From contig CAZPLD010000001.1 in NCBI GenBank assembly GCA_964587505.1, positions 1 through 45,709 on the forward strand: a stretch of DNA of 45,709 bases, read 5' to 3'. This document shows, piece by piece, positions 39,181 to 45,709 of the stretch. Below the pieces are notes generated by a model that was given only the letters and a program-made list of their open reading frames with translations, was not told the origin of the DNA and did no database searches. Position 1 is the stretch's first letter; every line of letters starts with the position of its first letter. The DNA comes from 2-01-FULL-41-26 sp964587505. Its GTDB lineage: Bacteria; Patescibacteriota; Minisyncoccia; 2-02-FULL-40-12; GWA2-44-9. A program made the translations under genes and the position numbers.

Positions 39181-39187
39181 TAGGTCA

Positions 39188-40123
39188 ATGAATATAAAAG
39201 ACCTTAAAATCCAATACCTTGAACATCTGGAGATAGAGAAGAATCGTTCACCTAAGACCCTGGAGAATTATGGGCGGTATTTGGATAGATTTTTTCAGTT
39301 TGCCCTTCGACAAAGCTCAGGGCAAGCCAAAGTATTAAACCCCAGCAATATTACCGAGGACTTAATCAGGCAGTACCGGCTTTATTTAAATCGACTCAAA
39401 GACAATGAGGGAAGCTCGCTCAAAAAAGTAACCCAAAACTACCACATCATTGCTTTAAGAAACTTTCTTAAATATCTGGCAAAAAGAGATATCAAATCCG
39501 TCTCCGCTGAAAAGGTAGAACTCGGTAAACAGGAGGACAGAGAAGTTACATTCCTTGAAGCGGACGAATTGGAACGACTCCTTAAGTCACCGGAAGGGGA
39601 CAACCTGGATGCCTTACGCGACAGGGCGGTTCTGGGAACTTTGTTCAGCACCGGTATGCGTGTATCGGAACTTTGTTCTTTGGATAGAGACAAAATCGAC
39701 ACAACCCGGGGCGAGCTAAGCATTCGCGGAAAGGGAAGTAAAATCAGGGTGGTATTTTTGTCCGATGATGCCAAAGAAGACATAAATAAATACCTAAGCA
39801 AGAGGTCAGACGTAGATGAAGCATTGTTTATACGTATCCCAAAATCCAAGACATTTTCAAAAGATTCCGGCTTGCGCCTTACCCCCCGAAGCATCCAAAG
39901 AATAGTAGAAAAATACGCCACCAAAGCCGGCATAGTCGGAAAGAACGTCTCACCTCACACACTAAGACATTCCTACGCTACAGATCTCCTCCGCAACGGA
40001 GCTGATATCCGCTCCGTCCAATCAATGCTCGGCCATTCATCAGTAACTACCACCCAAATCTATACTCACGTCACCGATAAGCAATTAAGGGAAGTCCATA
40101 GGAAATTCCATAACAAGAAATAA
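39188..40123 (+). CDS. xerC: Tyrosine recombinase XerC/XerD-like
   Basis: 311 aa. N-terminal SAM-like core-binding domain (YLEHLEIEKNRSPKTLENYG) and catalytic domain with Arg in TGMRVSELC, the beta-hairpin Lys in RGKGSKIR, H-x-x-R in SPHTLRHSYATDLL, GHSSVTTTQIYTH with the second His and the nucleophilic Tyr. The set is complete. It probably resolves chromosome dimers at a dif site; a single Xer enzyme is common in reduced genomes. Residues 38-47 (ALRQSSGQAK) are written by a palindromic repeat between the first helices. No dif site was recognised. Confidence 0.95.
   Translation: MNIKDLKIQYLEHLEIEKNRSPKTLENYGRYLDRFFQFALRQSSGQAKVLNPSNITEDLIRQYRLYLNRLKDNEGSSLKKVTQNYHIIALRNFLKYLAKRDIKSVSAEKVELGKQEDREVTFLEADELERLLKSPEGDNLDALRDRAVLGTLFSTGMRVSELCSLDRDKIDTTRGELSIRGKGSKIRVVFLSDDAKEDINKYLSKRSDVDEALFIRIPKSKTFSKDSGLRLTPRSIQRIVEKYATKAGIVGKNVSPHTLRHSYATDLLRNGADIRSVQSMLGHSSVTTTQIYTHVTDKQLREVHRKFHNKK
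39300..39325 (+). repeat. In-frame palindromic repeat inside xerC
   Basis: TTGCCCT and AGGGCAA arms around TCGACAAAGCTC. The string resembles nomadic CCCTTCGACAAGCTCAGGG elements seen in many genomes. It adds about ten residues. Confidence 0.8.
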
Positions 40124-40152
40124 TAAAAAAACCGATAGTTATCGGTTTTTGT
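40124..40152. terminator. Bidirectional terminator
   Basis: AAAAAACCGATA-GT-TATCGGTTTTT between convergent xerC and the 134-aa gene. Confidence 0.85.
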
Positions 40153-40543
40153 TCTTTAAAAATACTATCTCCGGAGTTCTGTACAAGTAGCTTCTTGTCT
40201 TGCCGCACCAACACAGATAAGTAACTTCGTATAGATAAATATGGCCGTTAATTCTTTCGGGTTTTCCGCCTAACCATTTTGTTTCGTACTCATAGTCTGG
40301 CCGCATGGGCCCTAAAATCTTAGTGATTTTCCCGATAGGCTGAAAATATTTGTCTCCGGACCAGTGGTCACACACATGACGCTCAATCCCTTTAACGAGG
40401 TCTCCTTTATTAAAGACCTTCTTTTCTTTTATTCTGACCTCGCATCTTAAGGCCTGATTTTGAGTGTGATATCTATGGCCACAAACTTCACATTGAAAAG
40501 AACGCGCAGTATGAGCAGGAACCTGCCTTACAACTTTTTTCAT
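40139..40543 (-). CDS. Zinc-finger-containing hypothetical protein, 134 aa
   Basis: The N-terminal FQCEVCGHRYHTQNQALRCE gives C-x2-C with later His and Cys, a likely zinc site. The middle (FNKGDLVKGIERHVCDHWSG) may form a small barrel. Near the C-terminus YLCWCGKTRSYLY gives C-x-C. The family is not recognised. The ATG at 40543 overlaps the stop of the M23 gene (ATGA), so the two are translationally coupled. It may be nucleic-acid binding, judged only from Cys spacing and charge. Confidence 0.72.
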   Translation of the reverse strand: MKKVVRQVPAHTARSFQCEVCGHRYHTQNQALRCEVRIKEKKVFNKGDLVKGIERHVCDHWSGDKYFQPIGKITKILGPMRPDYEYETKWLGGKPERINGHIYLYEVTYLCWCGKTRSYLYRTPEIVFLKNKNR

Positions 40544-41373
40544 GGCTTTTCTCCAAAAATAGAAAGTTGGTTTATTATATCAATAAACAGCAACGGGTCA
40601 ACGTTGGTTCCGTTTATCTTAACTCCCAGATGAAGATGCGGTCCGCGAACAGAACCGGTTGCTCCGGCCAAGCCTACCACCTCGCCTTCAGTTACCATCT
40701 GGCCGTCACGAACTTGGATTCGGGACAGATGCATATAGTAGGAAAATATTCCCGACCCATGGTCTATAATTACCATATTTCCTTCGAGAGAAAACCTAAC
40801 GGCCGTCATTATTACCCGGCCCGAATTAATTGCCGAGACTTTCGTTCCAACGGAAGCACGAAGGTCAACTCCACTGTGATGTACGGCAAAATCGGAGGTA
40901 ATGAATATTTCCGAAAGGGGAATGTGAAACGGTCCCTCGGCATAAAATTCTTCATGGTCGGCCTTTTGATATGCCGCGGCAATTGCCGACACTTCTTTTG
41001 CTCTTCTTTTTGAGGGTTTGGCTATACCCCGACGCCGTGTTTTAACCTTGGCCGGTACAACTTTTATCTCTTGGAGACTATTCTCCATTCTTTCTTTTGA
41101 AAAAAGGTTTACGAGATATGCAGAGTAGATATCAGGCTTGGTATTAAGCGAAACTCCCACAAAAATAATTCCGTTCTTGTTGGGCTGGTATATAGTATCG
41201 AAAATTAAAATACCCGTTTCGCCAGTCGTCCTAAAATCATAAATTTTTATCACAACAAGGCCTCCGGGCTTTACCTGCGGAGTTAAAACCTCAAAGCTTT
41301 GCGCATGGGCACTGGCCAATGGGAAGAATAGAAAACACAACAACACTACCGCCAGCTGGACAAACTTTGTCAT
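40540..41373 (-). CDS. Secreted M23 family metallopeptidase
   Basis: 277 aa from the ATG at 41373, chosen over 41412 because AAGGA precedes it and a signal peptide follows (FVQLAVVLLCFLFFPLASAHA, cut before QS). An N-terminal beta domain is followed by a basic linker (KTRRRGIAKPSKRRAKE) and an M23 domain with classical ligands: HHSGVDLRASVGTKV (HxGxD) and GPHLHLGVKING (HxH). It is a probable peptidoglycan endopeptidase outside the membrane. It is the second M23 enzyme in the window but lacks LysM modules. It is first in a two-gene operon. Confidence 0.93.
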   Translation of the reverse strand: MTKFVQLAVVLLCFLFFPLASAHAQSFEVLTPQVKPGGLVVIKIYDFRTTGETGILIFDTIYQPNKNGIIFVGVSLNTKPDIYSAYLVNLFSKERMENSLQEIKVVPAKVKTRRRGIAKPSKRRAKEVSAIAAAYQKADHEEFYAEGPFHIPLSEIFITSDFAVHHSGVDLRASVGTKVSAINSGRVIMTAVRFSLEGNMVIIDHGSGIFSYYMHLSRIQVRDGQMVTEGEVVGLAGATGSVRGPHLHLGVKINGTNVDPLLFIDIINQLSIFGEKP

Positions 41374-41496
41374 TGTTAAGGTCCTTTTAAATTCTTTGCC
41401 CCAAAATACCACAATTTTTAACTTTTGTTTAACTGGACAACGGTCAACTTTTTTGTTTAAAATTTATTTAGTCCTTTCATTATTTTGGAGAATCCG

Positions 41497-41928
41497 ATGG
41501 CTTATTCAGACAAAGTAATTGACCATTATGAAAACCCGAGGAATGTCGGCTCTTTGCCTAAAGACGACCCCGATGTAGGAACCGGCCTTGTCGGCGCGCC
41601 TGAATGCGGAGACGTGATGAAGCTTCAGATAAAAGTAAATCCAGATACGGGCGTAATTGATGATGCTAAATTCAAAACATTCGGCTGCGGTTCGGCAATC
41701 GCCTCATCTTCCCTTGCCACCGAGTGGCTAAAGGGCAAGACAGTTGAAGAAGCATTGGCAATCAAGAACACGGATATCGTTAGCGAATTGAGCTTGCCTC
41801 CAGTAAAGATCCATTGCTCGGTCCTTGCTGAGGATGCCATCAAGGCAGCCATCAGAGATTATCAGAATAAACAAGACCTAAAAGAAGAAAAGCCCGAAAT
41901 AGATTCCCAGGAAACCAAAAACCCCTAA
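41497..41928 (+). CDS. iscU: Iron-sulfur cluster scaffold IscU/NifU-N
   Basis: 143 aa from the ATG at 41497 (GGAGAAT upstream). Three scaffold cysteines are present in GAPECGDVMKLQIKV, FKTFGCGSAIASSS and KIHCSVLAEDAI, with the Asp after the first (CGD). IscU assembles 2Fe-2S clusters from IscS sulfur and passes them on. No iscS, fdx or hscA is adjacent in this window. The acidic/lysine-rich tail (KQDLKEEKPEIDSQETKNP) is extra. The stop codon lies within the terminator. Confidence 0.95.
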   Translation: MAYSDKVIDHYENPRNVGSLPKDDPDVGTGLVGAPECGDVMKLQIKVNPDTGVIDDAKFKTFGCGSAIASSSLATEWLKGKTVEEALAIKNTDIVSELSLPPVKIHCSVLAEDAIKAAIRDYQNKQDLKEEKPEIDSQETKNP

Positions 41929-41942
41929 TTGGGGTTTTTGTT
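41912..41942 (+). terminator. Terminator of iscU
   Basis: AAAAACCCC-TAATT-GGGGTTTTTG; the stop codon is in the loop region. Confidence 0.85.
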
Positions 41943-42017
41943 ATGGTGCGTTTGTTTGACGAAATCAAAACTTTTTTGAACGGAACTGACGGCGTGCCAC
42001 TTAAATCAGTTCTTATC

Positions 42018-43199
42018 TTACCCGTTTGCGGTTTTTACCGCAACTTTATTTCTGACAGAGAAAACCCAAAATGCGAAGACAAAAAGGAAAATGGCGGTTG
42101 TTAAATATATTGCCTGTAAATTCCAAACTTTGCTTATCAACCCATAAATTGGAGTTAAGAGAACACCAAACAAGTTTATAAATAGCGCACTGACTGAAGT
42201 CACTGTTGCCCTGCTCATACTTTTAATGTTGTGTTGAATTTTACTTTCCATTAAAACTTGTAATGGAGAGGCGATGAAATAGGAAGCAAGGAGCAAACCA
42301 ATCATTGGAATACTTGGATATTTAGCAACAAATATTAGAAGCACAGCGCTTATAAACGGAAGCAAATAAAAAATGGAGGAAATTTTTTTGAATTTGTAGG
42401 CATAATGTGCGCCGATTGCATTTAGCGACGACCACAAAAATCCAACTATACCGAAAGCAAAAATTGGAAGTTTTGCAAGCTGATAATAAAGTTGGTCAAA
42501 TTCTTCTATATCTCCGAAGATGGAAATAGCAAAAATGTAAATAAACAAATAAAGTAAAATTTTATTTGTTTTGACTTCCTGGAAAGCAACCTTAATATAT
42601 TCAAGATAATGTACTTCGCCGGTAGAGTCAGATTTCGGAACTTCTTTGATAAGTGAGGCAAAGAAAGCAGAAAACAACAGAGGCACAATGGAAAAAAGAA
42701 CAGCCCAATCCAAATGGTAGCTTGCGATAAAACCACCGCTTACCATTGAGATCGCCAAGGCAATATTGTAGTAAAATTTCTTTTTTCCGAGCACTTTTTC
42801 ATACTCATCTTTTTTACCGGCATAAACCACAGTGTCATACAGAAGTGCCTCTGTTGTCCCAGAAACAAGTGAGCTGCCTAATGCCCAAAAAACGAAGCCT
42901 AAACCATAGAGGTAAAAATTTCCGTTAGCAAAAAACCAAACAAGGAAACATAAAGACTTCAGAACTGGGGCTATGGTTAGCATTTTTTTACGACTCCAGT
43001 AATCCGCAAGTGCGCCAGTTGGAATTTCTAAAAGCATTGCAATCGCTGCCCACCACGTTAAAAGTAAAGAAATTTGAAAAACAGATAAGCCGCGGGTGTT
43101 AAAAAGAACGTTGTAAATTGCGTATGCAAAAACAAAGTCGTAAAAAAAGCTCGTTAAATAGTAATTTCTCAGAAAGAATTTGTAAGAAAAATTCTGCAT
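42018..43199 (-). CDS. Major facilitator superfamily transporter
   Basis: 393 aa, about 12 hydrophobic segments. The MFS motif A region is GALADYWSRKKML after TM2, and the sixth-seventh loop is charged (KEVPKSDSTGEVHYLEYIKV). TM1 begins FFYDFVFAYAIYNVLFNTRG. The substrate cannot be inferred. Such permeases in CPR cells may take up metabolites they cannot make. It is convergent with iscU and lies downstream of the tRNA-Leu gene. It is AT-rich compared with infB. Confidence 0.9.
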   Translation of the reverse strand: MQNFSYKFFLRNYYLTSFFYDFVFAYAIYNVLFNTRGLSVFQISLLLTWWAAIAMLLEIPTGALADYWSRKKMLTIAPVLKSLCFLVWFFANGNFYLYGLGFVFWALGSSLVSGTTEALLYDTVVYAGKKDEYEKVLGKKKFYYNIALAISMVSGGFIASYHLDWAVLFSIVPLLFSAFFASLIKEVPKSDSTGEVHYLEYIKVAFQEVKTNKILLYLFIYIFAISIFGDIEEFDQLYYQLAKLPIFAFGIVGFLWSSLNAIGAHYAYKFKKISSIFYLLPFISAVLLIFVAKYPSIPMIGLLLASYFIASPLQVLMESKIQHNIKSMSRATVTSVSALFINLFGVLLTPIYGLISKVWNLQAIYLTTAIFLFVFAFWVFSVRNKVAVKTANG

Positions 43200-43280
43200 A
43201 ATACTACTTTATCAAAAAGTCGCTTCCAACCTTACTTTGCGCGGCCGAATCGGTCGGGCAAAAATCGGAAAGTTTGATTG

Positions 43281-43367
43281 TGGTGCCGGTGGTGGGAGTC
43301 GGACCCACAATCCCTTACGGGCGACGCATCTTAAGTGCGTTGCGTATGCCAATTCCGCCACACCGGC
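43281..43367 (-). tRNA. tRNA-Leu(TAA)
   Basis: Acceptor GCCGGTG/CACCGGC, A73, encoded CCA (43281-43283). The anticodon stem ACGCA/TGCGT encloses CTTAAGA, anticodon TAA. The long variable arm fits leucine. Confidence 0.95.
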
Positions 43368-43382
43368 ATTTTAGATAACCGG

Positions 43383-43454
43383 AGGTGCCGATGGGAATCG
43401 AACCCATGCATGGTCGTTTTGCAGACGATCGCGTTTCCACTTCGCCACGGCACC
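43383..43454 (-). tRNA. tRNA-Cys(GCA)
   Basis: Acceptor GGTGCCG/CGGCACC, discriminator U73, anticodon loop CTGCAAA (GCA). CCA is not encoded (CCG follows). Confidence 0.93.
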
Positions 43455-43464
43455 AATTAAAGTT

Positions 43465-45030
43465 TTATATGCTTCTCTTAATTCGCTCCTCCTCGTATAT
43501 ATCTACTATATCTCCAACCTTAACTTCTGGGAAATCTTTTGTGATAGCATCGAACCTGATGCCGGCCTCAAGACCCTCTTTAACCTCCGGCATATCTTCT
43601 TTGTTGTGCTGAAGCTGACCGATCTTGCCTGAAACTACAACCAACCCGTTCCTGATAACATCTCCCATTGCTCCCCTGACTGCCTTGCCGGACATAACCT
43701 TTCCTCCGAATATCTGGGTCCGTGTATCTTTTTTGAATGTAGCTAAAACCTTTAATTTCCCGAGCGGATTTTTCTTTATCTCGGCCCCCAAAAGCTCGCC
43801 CATCTCATTTCTGACATATTCAATCAGTTCATAGATAATTTCAAAGTTAGATATCTTAATGCCTTCTTTTTCGGCTAACTTTTTAGCTGATTCTTCTGTC
43901 CCAACCCTGAAACCGACCACTTGACACTTTGAGGCAATGGCCGTCTTCACGTCGGCTTCGGAAATATTTCCAATATCGTAAGAGATAACGCGGTATCCGA
44001 CCTCCTGTGACTTGATAGCTTTAAGCGAAGCTTCTATCGCTTCCAAAGAACTTGAAACATCCGATTTAAAAACCAGATTCAAAAACTTTTTATTCTCATC
44101 GCCCGTTTCAGCGGAACCTTTAAAGAACGAAAAGAGGGGAGCAAGGTTGACATTTTTCTCGGCAATTTGAGTTGCTTCGTCTTTATTTGGAGCCACAACA
44201 AATTCCTTGCCTATATCGGGAGCTGTCGGCCAGCCGGTAATTAAAACCGGCTGCGACGGCCTCGCTTCAACTATTGCCTTGCCCAAAAAATCCTCCATGG
44301 ACTTAATTTTCCCAACGACTGTTCCAACTACAATAAAATCTCCAAGGTTTAAAGTTCCTTTCTGAACCAACGCGGTAGCGACATAACCCCTTCTTTTGTC
44401 CAAGTTTGATTCAATTATTACTCCCTCAGCCGGCGATGATAAGTCTTCATTTAATTCTTCCAATTCCGCCACCAAAAGAACCATGTCCAAAAGAGCGTCG
44501 ATATTCCTATTAGCTTTGGCTGATATCTCTATGACTGGAACTTTTCCGCCCCAGTCCTCTACCAGAACATCTTCGGTCGCCAAGTCTTGTTTAACTTTCT
44601 GAACATTTGCCCCTTCTTTGTCTATTTTGTTAATAGCAACGATAAAAGGAATTTTCTCCTCTTTGATAATTCTGATGGCTTCTTTTGTCTGGGGCTTCAC
44701 GCTCTCATCGGCGGCAACAACCAAGATAGCAATATCGGCTACTTTTACTCCGCGAGAGCGGATGGCGGTAAATGCCTCGTGTCCAGGCGTATCCAAAAAA
44801 GTAATTACTTTTCCACCCCGACGCTCATCGGTCGGGGAGCCGACAGAATCGTCAGATTTAACAAGTGCTTGGTATGCTCCGATATGCTGGGTAATCCCTC
44901 CCGACTCCCCTTCGGCAACCTTTGTTTTCCTGATGGTATCCAAAAGCTTGGTCTTACCATGATCAACATGGCCCAAAACAACCACCACCGGCGGCCGGAC
45001 CTGATTTTGGCTTGTATTCTGGCTTGGCAT
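43465..45030 (-). CDS. infB: Translation initiation factor IF-2, short form
   Basis: 521 aa against 700-900 in most bacteria: the N-terminal IF2_N and linker domains are absent and the GTPase starts at residue 15. G1 GHVDHGKTKLLD, G2 GGITQHIGAY, G3 DTPGHEAF, G4 NKID and G5 SAK are intact, followed by domains II to IV ending in the fMet-tRNA-binding C2 domain (GEL-LGAEIKKNPLGKLKV, GLEAGIRFDAITKDFPEVKV). It delivers initiator tRNA to the 30S subunit. Residues 59-73 (SDDSVGSPTDERRGG), between G2 and G3, are an insertion encoded by a palindromic repeat. tRNA-Cys lies just downstream. Confidence 0.97.
   Translation of the reverse strand: MPSQNTSQNQVRPPVVVVLGHVDHGKTKLLDTIRKTKVAEGESGGITQHIGAYQALVKSDDSVGSPTDERRGGKVITFLDTPGHEAFTAIRSRGVKVADIAILVVAADESVKPQTKEAIRIIKEEKIPFIVAINKIDKEGANVQKVKQDLATEDVLVEDWGGKVPVIEISAKANRNIDALLDMVLLVAELEELNEDLSSPAEGVIIESNLDKRRGYVATALVQKGTLNLGDFIVVGTVVGKIKSMEDFLGKAIVEARPSQPVLITGWPTAPDIGKEFVVAPNKDEATQIAEKNVNLAPLFSFFKGSAETGDENKKFLNLVFKSDVSSSLEAIEASLKAIKSQEVGYRVISYDIGNISEADVKTAIASKCQVVGFRVGTEESAKKLAEKEGIKISNFEIIYELIEYVRNEMGELLGAEIKKNPLGKLKVLATFKKDTRTQIFGGKVMSGKAVRGAMGDVIRNGLVVVSGKIGQLQHNKEDMPEVKEGLEAGIRFDAITKDFPEVKVGDIVDIYEEERIKRSI
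44816..44837 (-). repeat. In-frame palindromic repeat inside infB
   Basis: CCCCGAC-GCTCATCG-GTCGGGG, 7-bp arms, encoding SPTDERRG in the strand before G3. It resembles nomadic CCCCGACCGATGAGCGTCGGGG elements. Confidence 0.85.
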
Positions 45031-45097
45031 AATCTTGAAATTTTACCACTTTTTGACAAAAAAATCAACGGCTCACAAGAGTGAGTTGTTGATTAAC

Positions 45098-45188
45098 TGG
45101 CGGAAGGGGTGGGAGTTGAACCCACATGCCGCTTTTTAGACGGCCCCGGTTTAGCAAACCGGTGGAATAACCATTATCCGACCCTTCC
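45098..45188 (-). tRNA. tRNA-Ser(GCT)
   Basis: Acceptor GGAAGGG/CCCTTCC, G73, encoded CCA (45098-45100). The anticodon stem CCGGT/ACCGG encloses TTGCTAA, anticodon GCT. The long variable arm with GCCG/CGGC pairing is type II. Confidence 0.94.
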
Positions 45189-45225
45189 GTATCCATACCA
45201 AATTCACTAAATTTTACCATAAAAA

Positions 45226-45709
45226 TCACCCTCTCGCAATAACTAAAGCGATTACTTTTGTAGCACCATTGGCTTTCAAAACCTTGGCGCACTCATTTAA
45301 CGTCGCACCTGTTGTGCAGACATCGTCAATTAGCAATACCTCCCGCCCAGTTAATTTATTTCCGTTGGCAATTCTAAAAATCCCGTTCAAGTTTTTTAAT
45401 CTTTCTTCTCTGTTTTTGACATCCGCCTGCGGGACAGAATTAATTGTCCGTTCAATTATATCGCCGATCATTTCCATCTGAAATGTATCGGCTAATTCTT
45501 TGGCCAACAATTCCGACTGATTAAAACCTCGCCAATTCAAGCGCCTTGGATGAAGCGGTACGGGGATCAAAAGGGAATTGGCTCCAAAAATATTGAACTT
45601 TTTATCCAGAGTCAGCCACTTAAGGTATCTCTTCATTAAAACCGTCAATGGCTGCTCCAGATCGGGGATAAATTTATACTTTAAAAATTTGATGGATTTT
45701 TTAACCAAA
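45226..45709 (-). CDS. comF: ComF family phosphoribosyltransferase, 5' end missing
   Basis: About 160 C-terminal residues are in the window; the start lies beyond the right edge, since the usual N-terminal CxxC zinc finger is not seen. The fragment has LIPVPLHPRRLNWRGFNQSE, VPQADVKNREERLKNLNGIF and the PRPP loop VLLIDDVCTTGATL, all diagnostic of ComF. ComF is needed for DNA uptake in naturally competent bacteria. Together with comM in this window it hints at transformation ability. tRNA-Ser(GCT) lies downstream. Confidence 0.93.
   Translation of the reverse strand, partial: LVKKSIKFLKYKFIPDLEQPLTVLMKRYLKWLTLDKKFNIFGANSLLIPVPLHPRRLNWRGFNQSELLAKELADTFQMEMIGDIIERTINSVPQADVKNREERLKNLNGIFRIANGNKLTGREVLLIDDVCTTGATLNECAKVLKANGATKVIALVIARG

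Noticed and set aside
41943..42104. 53-codon plus-strand ORF after iscU
   Set aside because: It starts within the iscU terminator and its second half is antisense to the MFS gene; no ribosome site.

Overview
The window most resembles a reduced Patescibacteria (Candidate Phyla Radiation) chromosome, probably Parcubacteria-like. This is a judgement from gene content, protein style and length, not from a database search. The signs are a short IF-2 without its N-terminal domains, many small single-pass or secreted proteins of no known family, LysM/M23 wall peptidases, a cytosine-poor zinc finger in MutM, CPR-style nomadic repeats inside and between genes, several promoters that place +1 on the start codon, and a group I intron in an initiator tRNA. 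No rRNA, CRISPR array or intact transposase is visible.

Layout. 1-3330 is an accessory tRNA-fMet island: small unknown genes, an HTH/LAGLIDADG-like gene, tRNA-fMet split by a 640-nt group I intron carrying an antisense homing endonuclease, and extra copies of the tRNA 3' end. 3387-5052 holds a saccharopine-dehydrogenase-like enzyme and a membrane-anchored protein. 5177-6652 holds tRNA-Ser(CGA), then an interleaved run of mRNA, tRNA-Ser(TGA), mRNA and tRNA-Arg(GCG). 6703-13131 holds recG, a 45-aa gene, a GT2 glycosyltransferase and lon. lon is divergent from the stress operon prkA-yeaH-spoVR (13277-18273).

18313-24320 is a minus-strand DNA replication and repair run (tsaE, polA, mutM, a DUF3048 protein, holA) peppered with heptanucleotide repeats. 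24367-25043 is a PaaX/Cas2-like regulator gene bracketed by two identical 35-nt palindrome-ended elements. 25093-26955 is a GC-rich trio of exported proteins. 27024-31209 holds yraN, a LysM-M23 peptidase, comM and a truncated DksA/TraR-like gene. 31419-34102 holds a hairpin and GGTGACACC cluster, a solitary DNA methyltransferase and a proline-rich membrane protein. 34286-38733 holds small unknown genes and the RNA-metabolism run rpsO, NYN nuclease, pnp, which carries very long inverted repeats. 38832-45709 holds a Xer recombinase, M23 peptidase, iscU, an MFS transporter, tRNA-Leu, tRNA-Cys, infB, tRNA-Ser(GCT) and a comF fragment.

Two themes stand out. Short repeats (heptamer runs and small palindromes) have entered core genes in frame, and elements around tRNAs and 3' ends suggest unusual RNA processing: a tRNA and an mRNA that share one nucleotide, and long dsRNA-forming arms directly behind stop codons.
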